Origin: Mycobacterium kyogaense
Lineage (GTDB): Bacteria > Actinomycetota > Actinomycetes > Mycobacteriales > Mycobacteriaceae
DNA length: 61,486 bases
Assembly (NCBI RefSeq): GCF_003254575.1
Contig: NZ_QJUA01000035.1
Coordinates: forward strand, 1-61,486
Direction: 5' to 3'
In this document: positions 24,621-33,349 of the stretch, in pieces
How positions within the stretch are numbered: the stretch's first letter is position 1
How the letters are laid out: every line of letters starts with the position of its first letter
The notes under the pieces: model-generated
Told to the model about the DNA's origin: nothing
Databases searched by the model: none
Seen by the model: the letters and a program-made list of their open reading frames with translations, nothing else
Made by a program: the position numbers and the translations under genes

Positions 24621-25732
24621 TACTGGGACGCCTGCCGCGCGGTGCGCTGCGTTTCCAGTGCCTCCAGGACGTCGTCGGCGCGGACCCCGCCGATGACCTG
24701 ATCGTGCTCGTCGACGGCGACGCCCAGGCCCGACGGTGAGGACAGAGCCGCGTCCAGCGCCAGCCGCAGGGTGCCGTCGGGACGGAACAGCGATCCGCCG
24801 GCGATCGTGCTGTCGTAGAGCGATCGACCCTCCCGGTGCAGCTTCACACCCTCGGCGTCGATCCACGCGTAGGGGGTGCCGTCTGGCCGGGTGACCAGCA
24901 CCCAGTCGCCGGGATTCAGTGTCAGAGCGTCGATTTCGGGCTCGCCGACGTGCCGGATGTCGTGTAGCGGGAGGCCGGTGGCGTGGAAGAACTGCAGGCC
25001 TCGGTAACCGCGGTCGGCGCCGACGAAACCCGCGACCGCGTCGTTGGCGGGGTTGGACAGCAGCCGCGACGGCTCGTCGTACTGCTGCAGCTTCCCGCCG
25101 CGGCCGAAGACGGCGACCTTGTCGCCGAGCTTGATGGCCTCGTCGATGTCGTGGGTGACGAACACGATGGTCTTGCGCAGTTCCTTTTGCAGGCGCACGA
25201 TCTCGTTCTGCAGATCGTCGCGCACCACCGGATCGACGGCGCTGAACGGCTCGTCCATCAACAGGATCGGCGGATCGGCGGCCAGCGCACGAGCCACCCC
25301 GACGCGCTGCTGCTGCCCTCCGGAGAGCTGTGCCGGGTAGCGGTTGGCCAGCGCTGGGTCCAGGCCCACCCTCTCGAGCACTCCCAGCGCGGATTTCCGT
25401 GCGCTGCGCCGTGATTCGCCCCGCAGTACGGGGACGGTCGCCACGTTGTCGATCACCCGGAGATGCGGCATCAGACCCGCGCTCTGGATGACGTATCCGA
25501 TGCCCAACCGGAGCTTGACCGGGTCGACCTTCGTGACGTCGTCGCCGTTGACCGTCAACGTGCCCGACGTCGGATCGATCATCCGGTTGATCATTCGCAT
25601 CGAGGTCGTCTTGCCGCATCCCGACGGTCCGACGAACACGGTGAGCGTCCCCTCGGGGACCTCGAGCGTCAGGTCGTCGACGGCGACGGTGCCGTCCGGG
25701 TACTTCTTGCTGACATTGGTGAACGTGATCAT
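24620..25732 (-). CDS. proV: Osmoprotectant ABC transporter ATP-binding protein ProV
   Basis: 370 residues. Walker A 'VGPSGCGKTTSMRMINRMI', signature 'LSGGQQQRVGVARAL', Walker B 'ILLMDEPFSAVDP', H-loop 'VFVTHDIDEAIKLGD'. The region after about residue 240 carries CBS-like repeats ('SLFRPDGTLRLALDAALSS', 'EHDQVIGGVRADDVLEAL') that sense ionic strength in OpuA/ProV relatives. It energises the ProW/ProZ channel. The start ATG is 5 nt after the proX stop. The window also holds spurious longer frames here. Confidence 0.95.
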   Translation of the reverse strand: MITFTNVSKKYPDGTVAVDDLTLEVPEGTLTVFVGPSGCGKTTSMRMINRMIDPTSGTLTVNGDDVTKVDPVKLRLGIGYVIQSAGLMPHLRVIDNVATVPVLRGESRRSARKSALGVLERVGLDPALANRYPAQLSGGQQQRVGVARALAADPPILLMDEPFSAVDPVVRDDLQNEIVRLQKELRKTIVFVTHDIDEAIKLGDKVAVFGRGGKLQQYDEPSRLLSNPANDAVAGFVGADRGYRGLQFFHATGLPLHDIRHVGEPEIDALTLNPGDWVLVTRPDGTPYAWIDAEGVKLHREGRSLYDSTIAGGSLFRPDGTLRLALDAALSSPSGLGVAVDEHDQVIGGVRADDVLEALETQRTARQASQ

Positions 25733-25737
25733 CGCCC

Positions 25738-26703
25738 CTACTTTCCGACCGGCTTGTCGAAGCCGTTGTCGGCGATCCACTTTCCCGCAGCTTCGTCGGG
25801 ATCGACGCCCTGATTGCCCTCGACCGCGGTGTTCAACTGGATCAGCGCCTCGGTGGTCAGCTTCGCGCTGACGGCGTCGAGCACGGTCTTCAGATCGGTC
25901 GACATCTTCTGAGAGGCGACCAGCGGCACCACGTTCGCGGCCAGGAACACGTTCTTGGGGTCCTCGAGCACGACCAGCTTGCTCTGCTCGATCGCCGGCG
26001 AGGTGGAGAAGATGTTGGCCGCGGTGACGGTGCCGCCGGTGAGCGCTTGCACCGTGGCCGGACCGCCGCCGTCGCTGATCGCGACGAAGTTGGCCGGCGC
26101 TATGTCGAGTCCGTACTTCTCCTTCAGTCCGACCAGTCCGGTCTGCCGCGTCTGGAATTCCGACGGGCCGCCGACCTTCACCTCCGGCGAGCGCGCCGCG
26201 AGATCGGCGATCGATTTCAGGTTCCAGCGCTGCGCCGTCGCCTCCGACACCGCAAGGGTGTCCTTGTCCTCGGCGGGCGAGGGAACCAGGATCGACAGGT
26301 CGCCGGGCAGCGCCTTGAACAGTGCCAGCAGCACCGCGTCGGGTGTGGTGGCCGGGCTCTTCTCGTCGAAGTACTGCAGCAGGTTCCCGGTGTACTCCGG
26401 GATCAGGTCGATCGAATGATCCTGCACCGCCGGGATGTACGTCTCGCGGCTGCCGATCCCGAACTGTCGGGACACGGTGAACCCGTTGGCCTCCAGGGCC
26501 TGGGCGTAGATCTCGGCGATGATCTTCGATTCCGTGAAGTCCGCCGAACCCACCTTGATCGACTTCAGATCTCCGGACACCTCCCCGCCACCCAGCGGAT
26601 TGGAGCTGCCACACGCCGCGACGGTGAGCGCCAGCACCAGGGTCAGCAGGACGCGCAGCGGCGACCATCCGGATTTTCGAGAGTGCTTTCGGAAACGGGT
26701 CAC
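25738..26703 (-). CDS. proX: Glycine betaine/choline-type substrate-binding lipoprotein ProX
   Basis: 321 residues. A basic N-terminus is followed by 'LLTLVLALTVAACGSSNPLG', a lipobox. The OpuAC-type binding domain has 'VGSADFTESKIIAEIYAQAL', 'IDLIPEYTGNLLQYFD' and 'VFLAANVVPLVAS'. It captures quaternary-amine osmoprotectants for ProVWZ. The GTG at 26703 is chosen because it is preceded by GGAGAGG and gives a normal signal; the upstream ATG at 26763 would add 20 odd residues. First gene of the operon, divergent from the membrane protein at 26800. Confidence 0.93.
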   Translation of the reverse strand: MTRFRKHSRKSGWSPLRVLLTLVLALTVAACGSSNPLGGGEVSGDLKSIKVGSADFTESKIIAEIYAQALEANGFTVSRQFGIGSRETYIPAVQDHSIDLIPEYTGNLLQYFDEKSPATTPDAVLLALFKALPGDLSILVPSPAEDKDTLAVSEATAQRWNLKSIADLAARSPEVKVGGPSEFQTRQTGLVGLKEKYGLDIAPANFVAISDGGGPATVQALTGGTVTAANIFSTSPAIEQSKLVVLEDPKNVFLAANVVPLVASQKMSTDLKTVLDAVSAKLTTEALIQLNTAVEGNQGVDPDEAAGKWIADNGFDKPVGK

Positions 26704-26799
26704 GCTGGAACGTCCTCTCCAGGTCGCGGAAGCTTTCGTGACCCTAACGCGACACCTGCGCATGTTTCATTCGAAGCGCGAAAGGGCAAGAATGGTGCC

Positions 26800-27153
26800 A
26801 TGTCCAGCGAACCGTTCTCGTCGGCCGACCCGTCGCCCACATACGACGTGCCGACGACACCGGCAACAGGCACCCCGGTGCCGCCGAAGTCCGCGGTGCA
26901 CCGCACCCGCGCCGCGGCGCTGTGGTCGGCGTTGGCACTCGGCTTCCTGATCCTCATCGTGCTGCTCATCTTCATCGCGCAGAACACCGAGTCGGCCCAG
27001 TTCCAGTTCCTGGGCTGGAGCTGGAGCCTGCCACTCGGCGTGGCGATCCTCGCTGCGGCGGTCGCTGGTGGCCTGCTCACCGTGGCCGTCGGCGCGGTGC
27101 GCATCTTCCAGTTGCGCCGGGCGGCGAAGAAGAATCTCAAAGCCGGGCTGTGA
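26800..27153 (+). CDS. LapA-domain membrane protein (Rv3760-like)
   Basis: 117 residues. A Pro/Thr-rich cytoplasmic N-terminus is followed by two membrane helices ('LWSALALGFLILIVLLIFIA' and 'LGVAILAAAVAGGLLTVAVG'). The link 'QNTESAQFQFLGWSWSLP' is characteristic of the LapA/DUF1049 family, and a basic tail follows. Function is unknown; in enteric bacteria LapA takes part in lipopolysaccharide assembly control. It is divergent from proX with a 96-nt gap and converges on the transglutaminase-like gene. Confidence 0.8.
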   Translation: MSSEPFSSADPSPTYDVPTTPATGTPVPPKSAVHRTRAAALWSALALGFLILIVLLIFIAQNTESAQFQFLGWSWSLPLGVAILAAAVAGGLLTVAVGAVRIFQLRRAAKKNLKAGL

Positions 27154-27160
27154 GCCGGCC

Positions 27161-27973
27161 TCACCGAATCGACACCACCTGATCGACCGAATCCTTCGGT
27201 AGGTCGCCGTCCACGGTCGCGGTGACGGCCATGTTGTTGACGTTGATCGAACCCTTGTGGTTGTCCAGCCATGCGGTGTCCGCCGCGTCTCGACCGGTGG
27301 CGATGCGGACCAGCGACTGGCGCGGCGCCAGCAGCGTCGCGTCGACCACGCGCCACTGCCCGTCGACGAAGGCCTCGGCCACGGCGTGGAAATCCATGGG
27401 CTGGCAGCCCGGGGCGTACACCGACACCAGGCGCGCCGGGACGTTGACGGCCCTCAGCAGCGCGATCACCAGGTGCGCGTAGTCCCGGCACACCCCGGAT
27501 CCGGCGAGCAGCGTGTCGGCGGCGCCGTCGATCGGGTCACTGGAGCCGGGCACGTACTGCAGACGCGAGCCCACCCACGAGGACACCTTCTCCAGCAGCG
27601 CAACCGAGTCGGTGTAGTCGCCGAATTCGGTCGCCGCGAAGCCGAAGAACTTGTCGGCCTCGGCGTAGCGGCTCGGGCGTAGGTAGGTGGTCAGATCGAG
27701 CTCGGTGACCGGCGTCGGGTCCGCCTGCCCCAGCACCGTGGCCGAGTAGCTGACCTTGAGGTTGCCCTTCTCGACGTCGAACTTGTGGATGCGGTTGCCG
27801 TGGTCGCCGGAGATCTCGTTGATCTTCTCCAGCGGAATTTCTTTGCCGTCCAACGTGAACGACAGCGACTCGGTTACCTCGGCGCCAGGCTGCGGTGCGA
27901 CCGCGATCTGGAACTCGAGTGTCGTCGGGGCATAGATCTCGACGTCCAGTTCAGCACCGACGTCACGCTTCAT
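27161..27973 (-). CDS. Transglutaminase-like cysteine protease family protein
   Basis: 270 residues. An N-terminal beta domain ('AELDVEIYAPTTLEFQIAVA') precedes a transglutaminase core with the Cys in 'LLAGSGVCRDYAHLVIALLR', the His in 'QPMDFHAVAEAF' and the Asp in 'WRVVDATLLAPRQ', a complete triad. Members act as peptidases, amidases or cross-linkers; the substrate here is unknown. No signal peptide. ATG at 27973 is chosen, with GTG at 27988 as an alternative. Convergent with the LapA-domain gene, 7 nt apart. Confidence 0.85.
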   Translation of the reverse strand: MKRDVGAELDVEIYAPTTLEFQIAVAPQPGAEVTESLSFTLDGKEIPLEKINEISGDHGNRIHKFDVEKGNLKVSYSATVLGQADPTPVTELDLTTYLRPSRYAEADKFFGFAATEFGDYTDSVALLEKVSSWVGSRLQYVPGSSDPIDGAADTLLAGSGVCRDYAHLVIALLRAVNVPARLVSVYAPGCQPMDFHAVAEAFVDGQWRVVDATLLAPRQSLVRIATGRDAADTAWLDNHKGSINVNNMAVTATVDGDLPKDSVDQVVSIR

Positions 27974-28031
27974 CTCAGAGGAGGGCACGCGCTTCTCTAC
28001 CCGATGGTCCCGCGCGGGAAACCCTCTGTGA

Positions 28032-29051
28032 TCAGGACAACGCGCGGAGCCCGGCGGCGACGAGCGGTGCGACGGCTTCCTCGACGCGATCGCCGTCGTC
28101 GGTCACGCCGGCCTCCCGTGACCGGAATGCGATGCCGGCCCCGATGATCGCGAGCTTGAAGTACGCCAGCGCCATGTAGAAGTCCCAGTCGTGCAGGTCG
28201 ACACCGGCCGCCCGCGCGTACTTCTCGGCGAGCGCGTCGGGGTCGGGCACCAACTCCGATGCCCATGCCGCGTCGGCATGCACGAAATGGAACGTCGGAT
28301 GCCGGTAGACGCACATCAGTGCGGCGTCGCTGAGCGGGTCGCCCAGGGTGGACATCTCCCAGTCGAGGACGGCGACGACCTTGGTGGCGTCCTCGGCATC
28401 GAGGATCGTGTTGTCGATGCGGTAGTCGCCGTGCACGATCGCCGATCGGCTCTGGGCCGGCACCGATTCGGCCAGCCGGCTGTGCAGCTTCTTGACGTCG
28501 GCATCGCACGCGTCGTCGGGCTGCTTCACCAGATCCCACTGCGATCCCCAGCGCCGCACCTGACGCTCGAGATAACCGGTGGGCTTGCCGAAGTCACCGA
28601 GACCGACCGCGTCGGGTTCCACCGCATGCAGGTCGGCGAGGACGGCGATCAGCGCGTCGACAGACTGCTCGATGGCCGCCTTGTCGCCGAGAGCCTCGAG
28701 TTGATGGGTGTAGCGCACCACGCGGCCGGGGACGAACTCCACCATCTGGAACGGCGCACCGAGCACCGAGTCGTCGTTGCGCATCGTCACCGCCCGGGCC
28801 ACCGGCACCGCGGTGTCCTTCAGTGCGGCCACCACTCGGTACTCGCGGGCCATGTCGTGGGCGGACGGCGTGAGCCCGTGCAGGGGCGGGCGGCGCAGCA
28901 CCCACTTCGACGCGTAGTCGGCGACCAGGAAGGTCAGGTTCGACCGGCCACCCGACACCAGCTCGGCGCGCAGGTCTCCGGTGCGGGGCACGCCCACCTC
29001 TCGCAGGTGGCGATCCAGGGCAGTGAGGTCGAGGCCTTCGAGGTCTGTCAC
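28032..29051 (-). CDS. APH-family phosphotransferase (FadE36-like)
   Basis: 339 residues. The kinase fold has 'GRSNLTFLVADYASKWVLRR' (nucleotide lysine region), the catalytic loop 'AIVHGDYRIDNTILD' and the metal site 'VVAVLDWEMSTLGDPLSDAA'. This subgroup resembles the kinase domain of ACAD10 and is called FadE36 in M. tuberculosis despite not being a dehydrogenase. ACAD10/11-type kinases phosphorylate 4-hydroxy-acyl-CoAs, which makes hydroxy-acid catabolism plausible (inference). GTG start. Followed 10 nt upstream by the histidine phosphatase gene on the same strand. Confidence 0.85.
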   Translation of the reverse strand: MTDLEGLDLTALDRHLREVGVPRTGDLRAELVSGGRSNLTFLVADYASKWVLRRPPLHGLTPSAHDMAREYRVVAALKDTAVPVARAVTMRNDDSVLGAPFQMVEFVPGRVVRYTHQLEALGDKAAIEQSVDALIAVLADLHAVEPDAVGLGDFGKPTGYLERQVRRWGSQWDLVKQPDDACDADVKKLHSRLAESVPAQSRSAIVHGDYRIDNTILDAEDATKVVAVLDWEMSTLGDPLSDAALMCVYRHPTFHFVHADAAWASELVPDPDALAEKYARAAGVDLHDWDFYMALAYFKLAIIGAGIAFRSREAGVTDDGDRVEEAVAPLVAAGLRALS

Positions 29052-29061
29052 GGCGTTCTGT

Positions 29062-29670
29062 TTACCAGCTGACGTTTCGCGGCAGCAGGTCCCATACGTG
29101 TTCGGTGCCGTTGACGCTGGCCACCGAGAGCCGACCGCTGCGGGAGGACAGCACCCTGGTCACCGAGGCGTAGTCGACGTGGAAGTTCAGCAATCGCGGT
29201 GTGCGCAGGATGGTGTGCAGCAGCACGTTGATCACACCGCCGTGGCTGAACACCACAACCGTGTCCTCGTGGTCGGCGGCGGCCACCACATCCTCGATAC
29301 CTGCGGCGATGCGCGCGCGGAAGGCGTCCTCGTCGACGCTGCTCGGCAGGTGACCGTCGATCAACCGCTGCAGCTCCTCGGGGTTGTCCCTGGCGATCTG
29401 CTCGATCGGGATGTAGTGCTCGAGGTCGCGGTCGTATTCGGCGAGGCGGTCGTCGACATCGATCGGCAGTCCGAGCTTCTCGGCCACCGGCCCTCCCGTC
29501 TCGATGGCCCGCACCTGCGGGCTGCTCACCAGCCGGGTGATCGGGAAACGGGCCAGCGCGTCGGGCAGCCGGGCCGCCTGGGCGAGACCCTCGGGTGACA
29601 GGTTCGGATCCGAGCCCTCCCCCGGTTCGCTGCGCAGCGGAAGTGCGTGTCGGACGAGAAGCAGTTGCAC
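29062..29670 (-). CDS. Histidine phosphatase superfamily protein
   Basis: 202 residues. The catalytic RHG-type motif appears as 'LLLVRHALPL' near the start, with 'LVSSPQVRAIETG' and the second histidine in 'VVVFSHGGVINVLL'. The family dephosphorylates small phosphates such as sugar or glycerate phosphates. The GTG at 29670 is chosen because the family starts directly with the first strand, and a TATGGT -10 lies 6 nt upstream. The start codon is only 18 nt from the divergent SDR start. Confidence 0.88.
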   Translation of the reverse strand: MQLLLVRHALPLRSEPGEGSDPNLSPEGLAQAARLPDALARFPITRLVSSPQVRAIETGGPVAEKLGLPIDVDDRLAEYDRDLEHYIPIEQIARDNPEELQRLIDGHLPSSVDEDAFRARIAAGIEDVVAAADHEDTVVVFSHGGVINVLLHTILRTPRLLNFHVDYASVTRVLSSRSGRLSVASVNGTEHVWDLLPRNVSW

Positions 29671-29676
29671 CGTGCC

Positions 29677-29682
29677 ACCATA
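29677..29682 (-). promoter_or_regulatory. -10 hexamer for leaderless histidine-phosphatase transcript
   Basis: On the minus strand TATGGT ends 6 nt before the GTG at 29670. It lies in an 18-nt gap shared with the divergent SDR start. Confidence 0.5.
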
Positions 29683-29688
29683 GGGCGC

Positions 29689-30450
29689 GTGACCGGGTAC
29701 GCAGATTCGCTGTTCGATCTGACCGACCGCGTGGTGCTGGTGACGGGCGGCAGTCGGGGACTGGGTCGGGAGATGGCGTTCGCCGCTGCCCGGTGCGGTG
29801 CCGACGTGGTGATCGCCAGCCGCACCTACGAGGCCTGCGTTGCGACCGCCGAGGAGATCGCCACCGAGACGGGTCGCGCGGCCCTGCCGTACGCGGTACA
29901 CGTCGGGCGGTGGGATCAGCTCGACGGGCTCGTCGACGCGGCCTATGAGCGGTTCGGCCGGGTCGACGTGTTGGTGAACAACGCGGGGATGTCACCGCTG
30001 TACGAGTCCCTCACCGATGTCACCGAGAAGCTGTTCGATGCGGTGCTCAACCTGAACGTGAAGGGCCCGTTCCGGTTGTCGGCCCTGGTGGGCGAGCGCA
30101 TGCGGGCCGCAGGCGGCGGGTCGATCATCAACGTCAGCACGAGCGGATCGCTTCGACCGGATCCGACGTTCCTGCCCTACGCGGCGGCCAAAGCAGGCCT
30201 CAATGCGACGACCGAGGCGCTGGCGAAGGCGTTCGGGCCGACGGTGCGGGTCAACACGCTGATGCCCGGGCCGTTTCTCACCGACATCGCCGATGCGTGG
30301 ACGTTCGACCCCGACGCCGCGTTCGGACATCTGGCATTGCAGCGCGCCGGCCAGCCCCGCGAGATCATCGGCGCCGCCTTGTTCTTGATGTCGGATGCGA
30401 GCAGTTTCACCACCGGATCGATCATCCGCGCCGACGGCGGTCAGCCCTAG
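29689..30450 (+). CDS. Short-chain dehydrogenase/reductase
   Basis: 253 residues. Cofactor motif 'LVTGGSRGLGREMAFAAARC', 'VNNAGMSP', catalytic 'NVSTSGSLRPD' and 'YAAAKAGLNATTEALA', and the C-terminal 'SIIRADGGQP'. It is an NAD(P)-dependent oxidoreductase of unknown substrate. The GTG at 29689 is favoured over an upstream start at 29647, which would lie inside the divergent phosphatase gene. The last 4 nt overlap the convergent alkyl sulfatase gene. Confidence 0.88.
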   Translation: MTGYADSLFDLTDRVVLVTGGSRGLGREMAFAAARCGADVVIASRTYEACVATAEEIATETGRAALPYAVHVGRWDQLDGLVDAAYERFGRVDVLVNNAGMSPLYESLTDVTEKLFDAVLNLNVKGPFRLSALVGERMRAAGGGSIINVSTSGSLRPDPTFLPYAAAKAGLNATTEALAKAFGPTVRVNTLMPGPFLTDIADAWTFDPDAAFGHLALQRAGQPREIIGAALFLMSDASSFTTGSIIRADGGQP

Positions 30451-32351
30451 GGCGTCACGATGTCGAAGCTCGGATCGGGCTTGTCCAGCACGTCGACGAG
30501 TTGCGCGAGAACTGCTGCGTCACCGAGGATCTCGACCCCCGGTGACTTCGTGTCACCCGCCGCCAAGCTCAGCAGCCGCACTTTGGTCGCCAGCCGCAGC
30601 GTGGCCTGCGCGGTCTGCTCGTCGGCATCGACCTTGCGGTAGACCAGCACCCCGTTGCGCAGCGTGAGCCGGTAGTTGGTCGCGGTGTCGACGAAGGTCA
30701 CGTCGATCGCCAGGTCGAGATCCCATGCGCGCGGACCGTTCACGCTGATCGCCAGCACGTCGAACATCTGCTCCGGGGAGAGCTGAGCGGCCATCGTCGT
30801 CGACGTGGCCGTCGGGGTGCCGAAGTTGCCGTCACGCAGCTCGGTGGCTCCCGCCAGGAAGAAGTTGCGCCACGTGGCGGTCTCCGCCCCGTACGCCAGT
30901 TGCTCGAGGGTATCGGCGTAGAGCTGCCGAGCCCCGGCGTGGTTCTCGTCGGTGAAGATGGCATGGTCGAGAAGTGTTGCTGCCCAGCGAAAATCACCGT
31001 CATCGAACGCCTGCTGGGCGATCTCCACCACGCGGTCCAGACCGCCCATCGCCGCGACGTAACGGGGTCCGATCGCTTCCGGCGGGTGGGGCCACAACCG
31101 GCCCGGGTTCCCGTCGAACCAGCCCATGTAGCGCTGATAGACCGCCTTCACGTTGTGGCTCACCGACCCGTAGTAACCCCGTGCATGCCAGGCGTTCTCG
31201 AGAGCGGGCGGCATCGAGAAGGTCTCGGCGATCTCGATCCCGGTGTAGCCCTGGTTGAGCTGGCGCAGCGTCTGGTCGTGCAGGTAGGCGTACAGATCCC
31301 GCTGCAGTGACAGGAATTCGACGATGCGGTCCTTGCCCCACGTGGGCCAGTGGTGGGAGGCGAACACCACGTCGGCGCGGTCGGCGAAGGTGTCGATCGC
31401 TTCGGTGAGATACCCCGCCCAGCCGTGCGGATCGCGTACCAGCGCGCCGCGCAGCGTCAGCAGGTTGTGCAGATTGTGCGTGGCGTTCTCGGCCATGCAC
31501 AGTGCGCGGAACTTCGGGAAGTAGAAGTGCATCTCGGCCGGCGCCTCGGTGCCGGGTGCCATCTGGAATTCGATCTCGACACCGTCGATGGTGTGGGTCT
31601 CGCCGGTCTCGCGAATGTCGATGGTGGGCACGATGATCGCGACCTCACCCTGCGAGGGGGTCTGGCCGAGCCCGCAGCCCACCTGCCCTTGCGGCCCACG
31701 CTCCAGCACTGCCCCGTACATGTAGCCGGCCCGGCGGGCCATCGCCGTGCCCGCGTACACGTTCTCCTGCACCGCGTGCGCGGTGAAGCCCTCCGGGGCC
31801 AGCACCGCCACCGTGCCCGCGTCGACCTCGGCCTGAGTGGTCACGCCGAGCACGCCGCCGAAGTGGTCGACGTGGCTGTGGGTGTAGATCACCGCGCTGA
31901 CGGGACGCTCTCCGCGGTGTTCGCGGTACAGCGCCAGAGCAGCCGCAGCCACCTCGGTGGACACCAGCGGATCGATCACGATGATGCCGCTGTCCCCTTC
32001 GACGAACGTGATGTTGGACAGGTCGAAACCGCGGACCTGATAAATGCCTCTGACATCCCCCGTCGCTTCGCTCGCCCGGGCGACCACCTCGTAGAGACCC
32101 TGTTTCGCGACCATTTGGGACTGCCGCCACAGGCTCGGGTGCACCGATGTGGGTGCGTCCCCGTGCAGGAAGTCGTAGACGTCGTTGTCCCACACCGCCC
32201 GGCCGTCGGCGGCGGTGATGACGCAGGGAGTCTTCGCGGCGATGAAGCCGCGATCGGCGTCGGCGAAATCCCGGGTGTCGTCGAACGGAAGGGAGGTCAG
32301 ATGCTCGCGATGCGCTGCTTCGATGGTGCTGGTCGGCGGCTTGTGCTCCAT
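30447..32351 (-). CDS. Alkyl sulfatase / SDS hydrolase (SdsA1-like, Rv3762c-like)
   Basis: 634 residues, cytoplasmic (no signal peptide). A metallo-beta-lactamase core holds 'VIYTHSHVDHFGGVLGV' (HxHxDH) and 'MAENATHNLHNLLTLRGA'. A helical dimer domain and a C-terminal SCP2-like lipid-binding domain ('LRNGVLVYRKVDADEQTAQA') follow, the three-part plan of SdsA1. It cleaves primary alkyl sulfates such as SDS to alcohol and sulfate. The ATG at 32351 is the most natural start. Divergent from a cupin gene with a 49-nt gap. Lacking a secretion signal, it would act on imported sulfates. Confidence 0.93.
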   Translation of the reverse strand: MEHKPPTSTIEAAHREHLTSLPFDDTRDFADADRGFIAAKTPCVITAADGRAVWDNDVYDFLHGDAPTSVHPSLWRQSQMVAKQGLYEVVARASEATGDVRGIYQVRGFDLSNITFVEGDSGIIVIDPLVSTEVAAAALALYREHRGERPVSAVIYTHSHVDHFGGVLGVTTQAEVDAGTVAVLAPEGFTAHAVQENVYAGTAMARRAGYMYGAVLERGPQGQVGCGLGQTPSQGEVAIIVPTIDIRETGETHTIDGVEIEFQMAPGTEAPAEMHFYFPKFRALCMAENATHNLHNLLTLRGALVRDPHGWAGYLTEAIDTFADRADVVFASHHWPTWGKDRIVEFLSLQRDLYAYLHDQTLRQLNQGYTGIEIAETFSMPPALENAWHARGYYGSVSHNVKAVYQRYMGWFDGNPGRLWPHPPEAIGPRYVAAMGGLDRVVEIAQQAFDDGDFRWAATLLDHAIFTDENHAGARQLYADTLEQLAYGAETATWRNFFLAGATELRDGNFGTPTATSTTMAAQLSPEQMFDVLAISVNGPRAWDLDLAIDVTFVDTATNYRLTLRNGVLVYRKVDADEQTAQATLRLATKVRLLSLAAGDTKSPGVEILGDAAVLAQLVDVLDKPDPSFDIVTP

Positions 32352-32400
32352 TCCGCTGAGACTGCCACTCTCACCGCCGTCGCGGTGGTTGACTGGGCCA

Positions 32401-32952
32401 ATGGATGTCCGTCGAGTGGTCACAGGTCACGATGCCGCCGGCAAGTCGGTGTTCGTCAGCGACGAATCCGTCGCGCCGCGCACACCGGTGCTTCTTCCGG
32501 GGTCGGAGTTCACGATGCTGTGGGGCGGCGATCAGACACCCCACTTTCCCGATGACGGGTCGATGCCGAACTGGCGCACCTACTTTCCGCCGATCGGCGG
32601 ATTCCGGTTCTCGATGTTCACGCTGCCGCCGGGCACCGCCACCGCGCGCACGGACGACCTGACCACCGAGGAGGCCATCGTCGACGGCGAGGAGAAGCTG
32701 CCGGGCCTGCTCGGGTACATGGAGCTCGACGATCCCGGCATGCACACCACCGACACCATCGATTTCGAGGTGGTGCTGGAGGGCACCGTGATCCTGGAAC
32801 TCGACGACGGCGCCGAGGTGACCCTGCAGCCCGGGGACACCGTGGTGCAGAACGGGACTCGGCATCGGTGGCGCAACCCCGGCGACGTGCCGGCACGGCT
32901 CGCGCTGTTCTGCTGCGGAGCCGAGCACGACAAGGTCACTCGCCCCGGCTGA
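32401..32952 (+). CDS. Cupin-domain protein
   Basis: 183 residues. The double-stranded beta-helix carries metal-binding residues in 'GMHTTDTIDFEVVLEGTVIL' and 'LQPGDTVVQNGTRHRWRNPG'. The N-terminal half is an unrelated beta extension. Small cupins of this type act as isomerases, decarboxylases or ligand sensors; no specific reaction can be named. ATG at 32401. It overlaps the convergent MmcQ/YjbR gene by 17 nt. The divergent arrangement with the alkyl sulfatase might reflect shared regulation. Confidence 0.82.
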   Translation: MDVRRVVTGHDAAGKSVFVSDESVAPRTPVLLPGSEFTMLWGGDQTPHFPDDGSMPNWRTYFPPIGGFRFSMFTLPPGTATARTDDLTTEEAIVDGEEKLPGLLGYMELDDPGMHTTDTIDFEVVLEGTVILELDDGAEVTLQPGDTVVQNGTRHRWRNPGDVPARLALFCCGAEHDKVTRPG

Positions 32953-33349
32953 GCCACTCCTGACCGCGGCGTTTCGAGGCCCGGGACAGCCACGCGTCCT
33001 GGATCAGCTCCTTGAGCTCGCTGACCGCGATTTCACCGAGTCGGCTCGCGCGCACCAACACCGACGGATGCCCGTCGAAGTGCTGTGTGGTGAAGAACGG
33101 CGACGACGGGTCCTGGGTGAGCGCGAGTTTGTCGGCCTCGGATTCCACCCAGATGACGACGACGTCGGGGTACTTCTCGCCGGTGTCGGGATCGACGGCG
33201 TCGGGCCTCGGGGTGCGGAAGAACACGAACGACTTGCCGCCGACCTGGTAGATCGGGTTACCGGCCTTCGGCCCTTCGACCCGCGTCACGTGCGGCATGT
33301 CCGCGGCGATGCGGTGCACGTCGTCGACAGTGGCCGGCCGGTCACTCAC
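32936..33349 (-). CDS. MmcQ/YjbR family DNA-binding-like protein
   Basis: 137 residues. The MmcQ/YjbR pattern is clear: N-terminal helix 'TVDDVHRIAADMPHVTRV', 'YQVGGKSFVFFRTPRP' and the C-terminal 'AVSELKELIQDAWLSRASKR'. The fold is a CyaY-like sandwich often described as DNA-binding-like, but no activity is established. GTG start. Its 5' end overlaps the metallophosphoesterase stop by 8 nt, so they form a two-gene unit. Confidence 0.85.
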   Translation of the reverse strand: MSDRPATVDDVHRIAADMPHVTRVEGPKAGNPIYQVGGKSFVFFRTPRPDAVDPDTGEKYPDVVVIWVESEADKLALTQDPSSPFFTTQHFDGHPSVLVRASRLGEIAVSELKELIQDAWLSRASKRRGQEWLSRGE

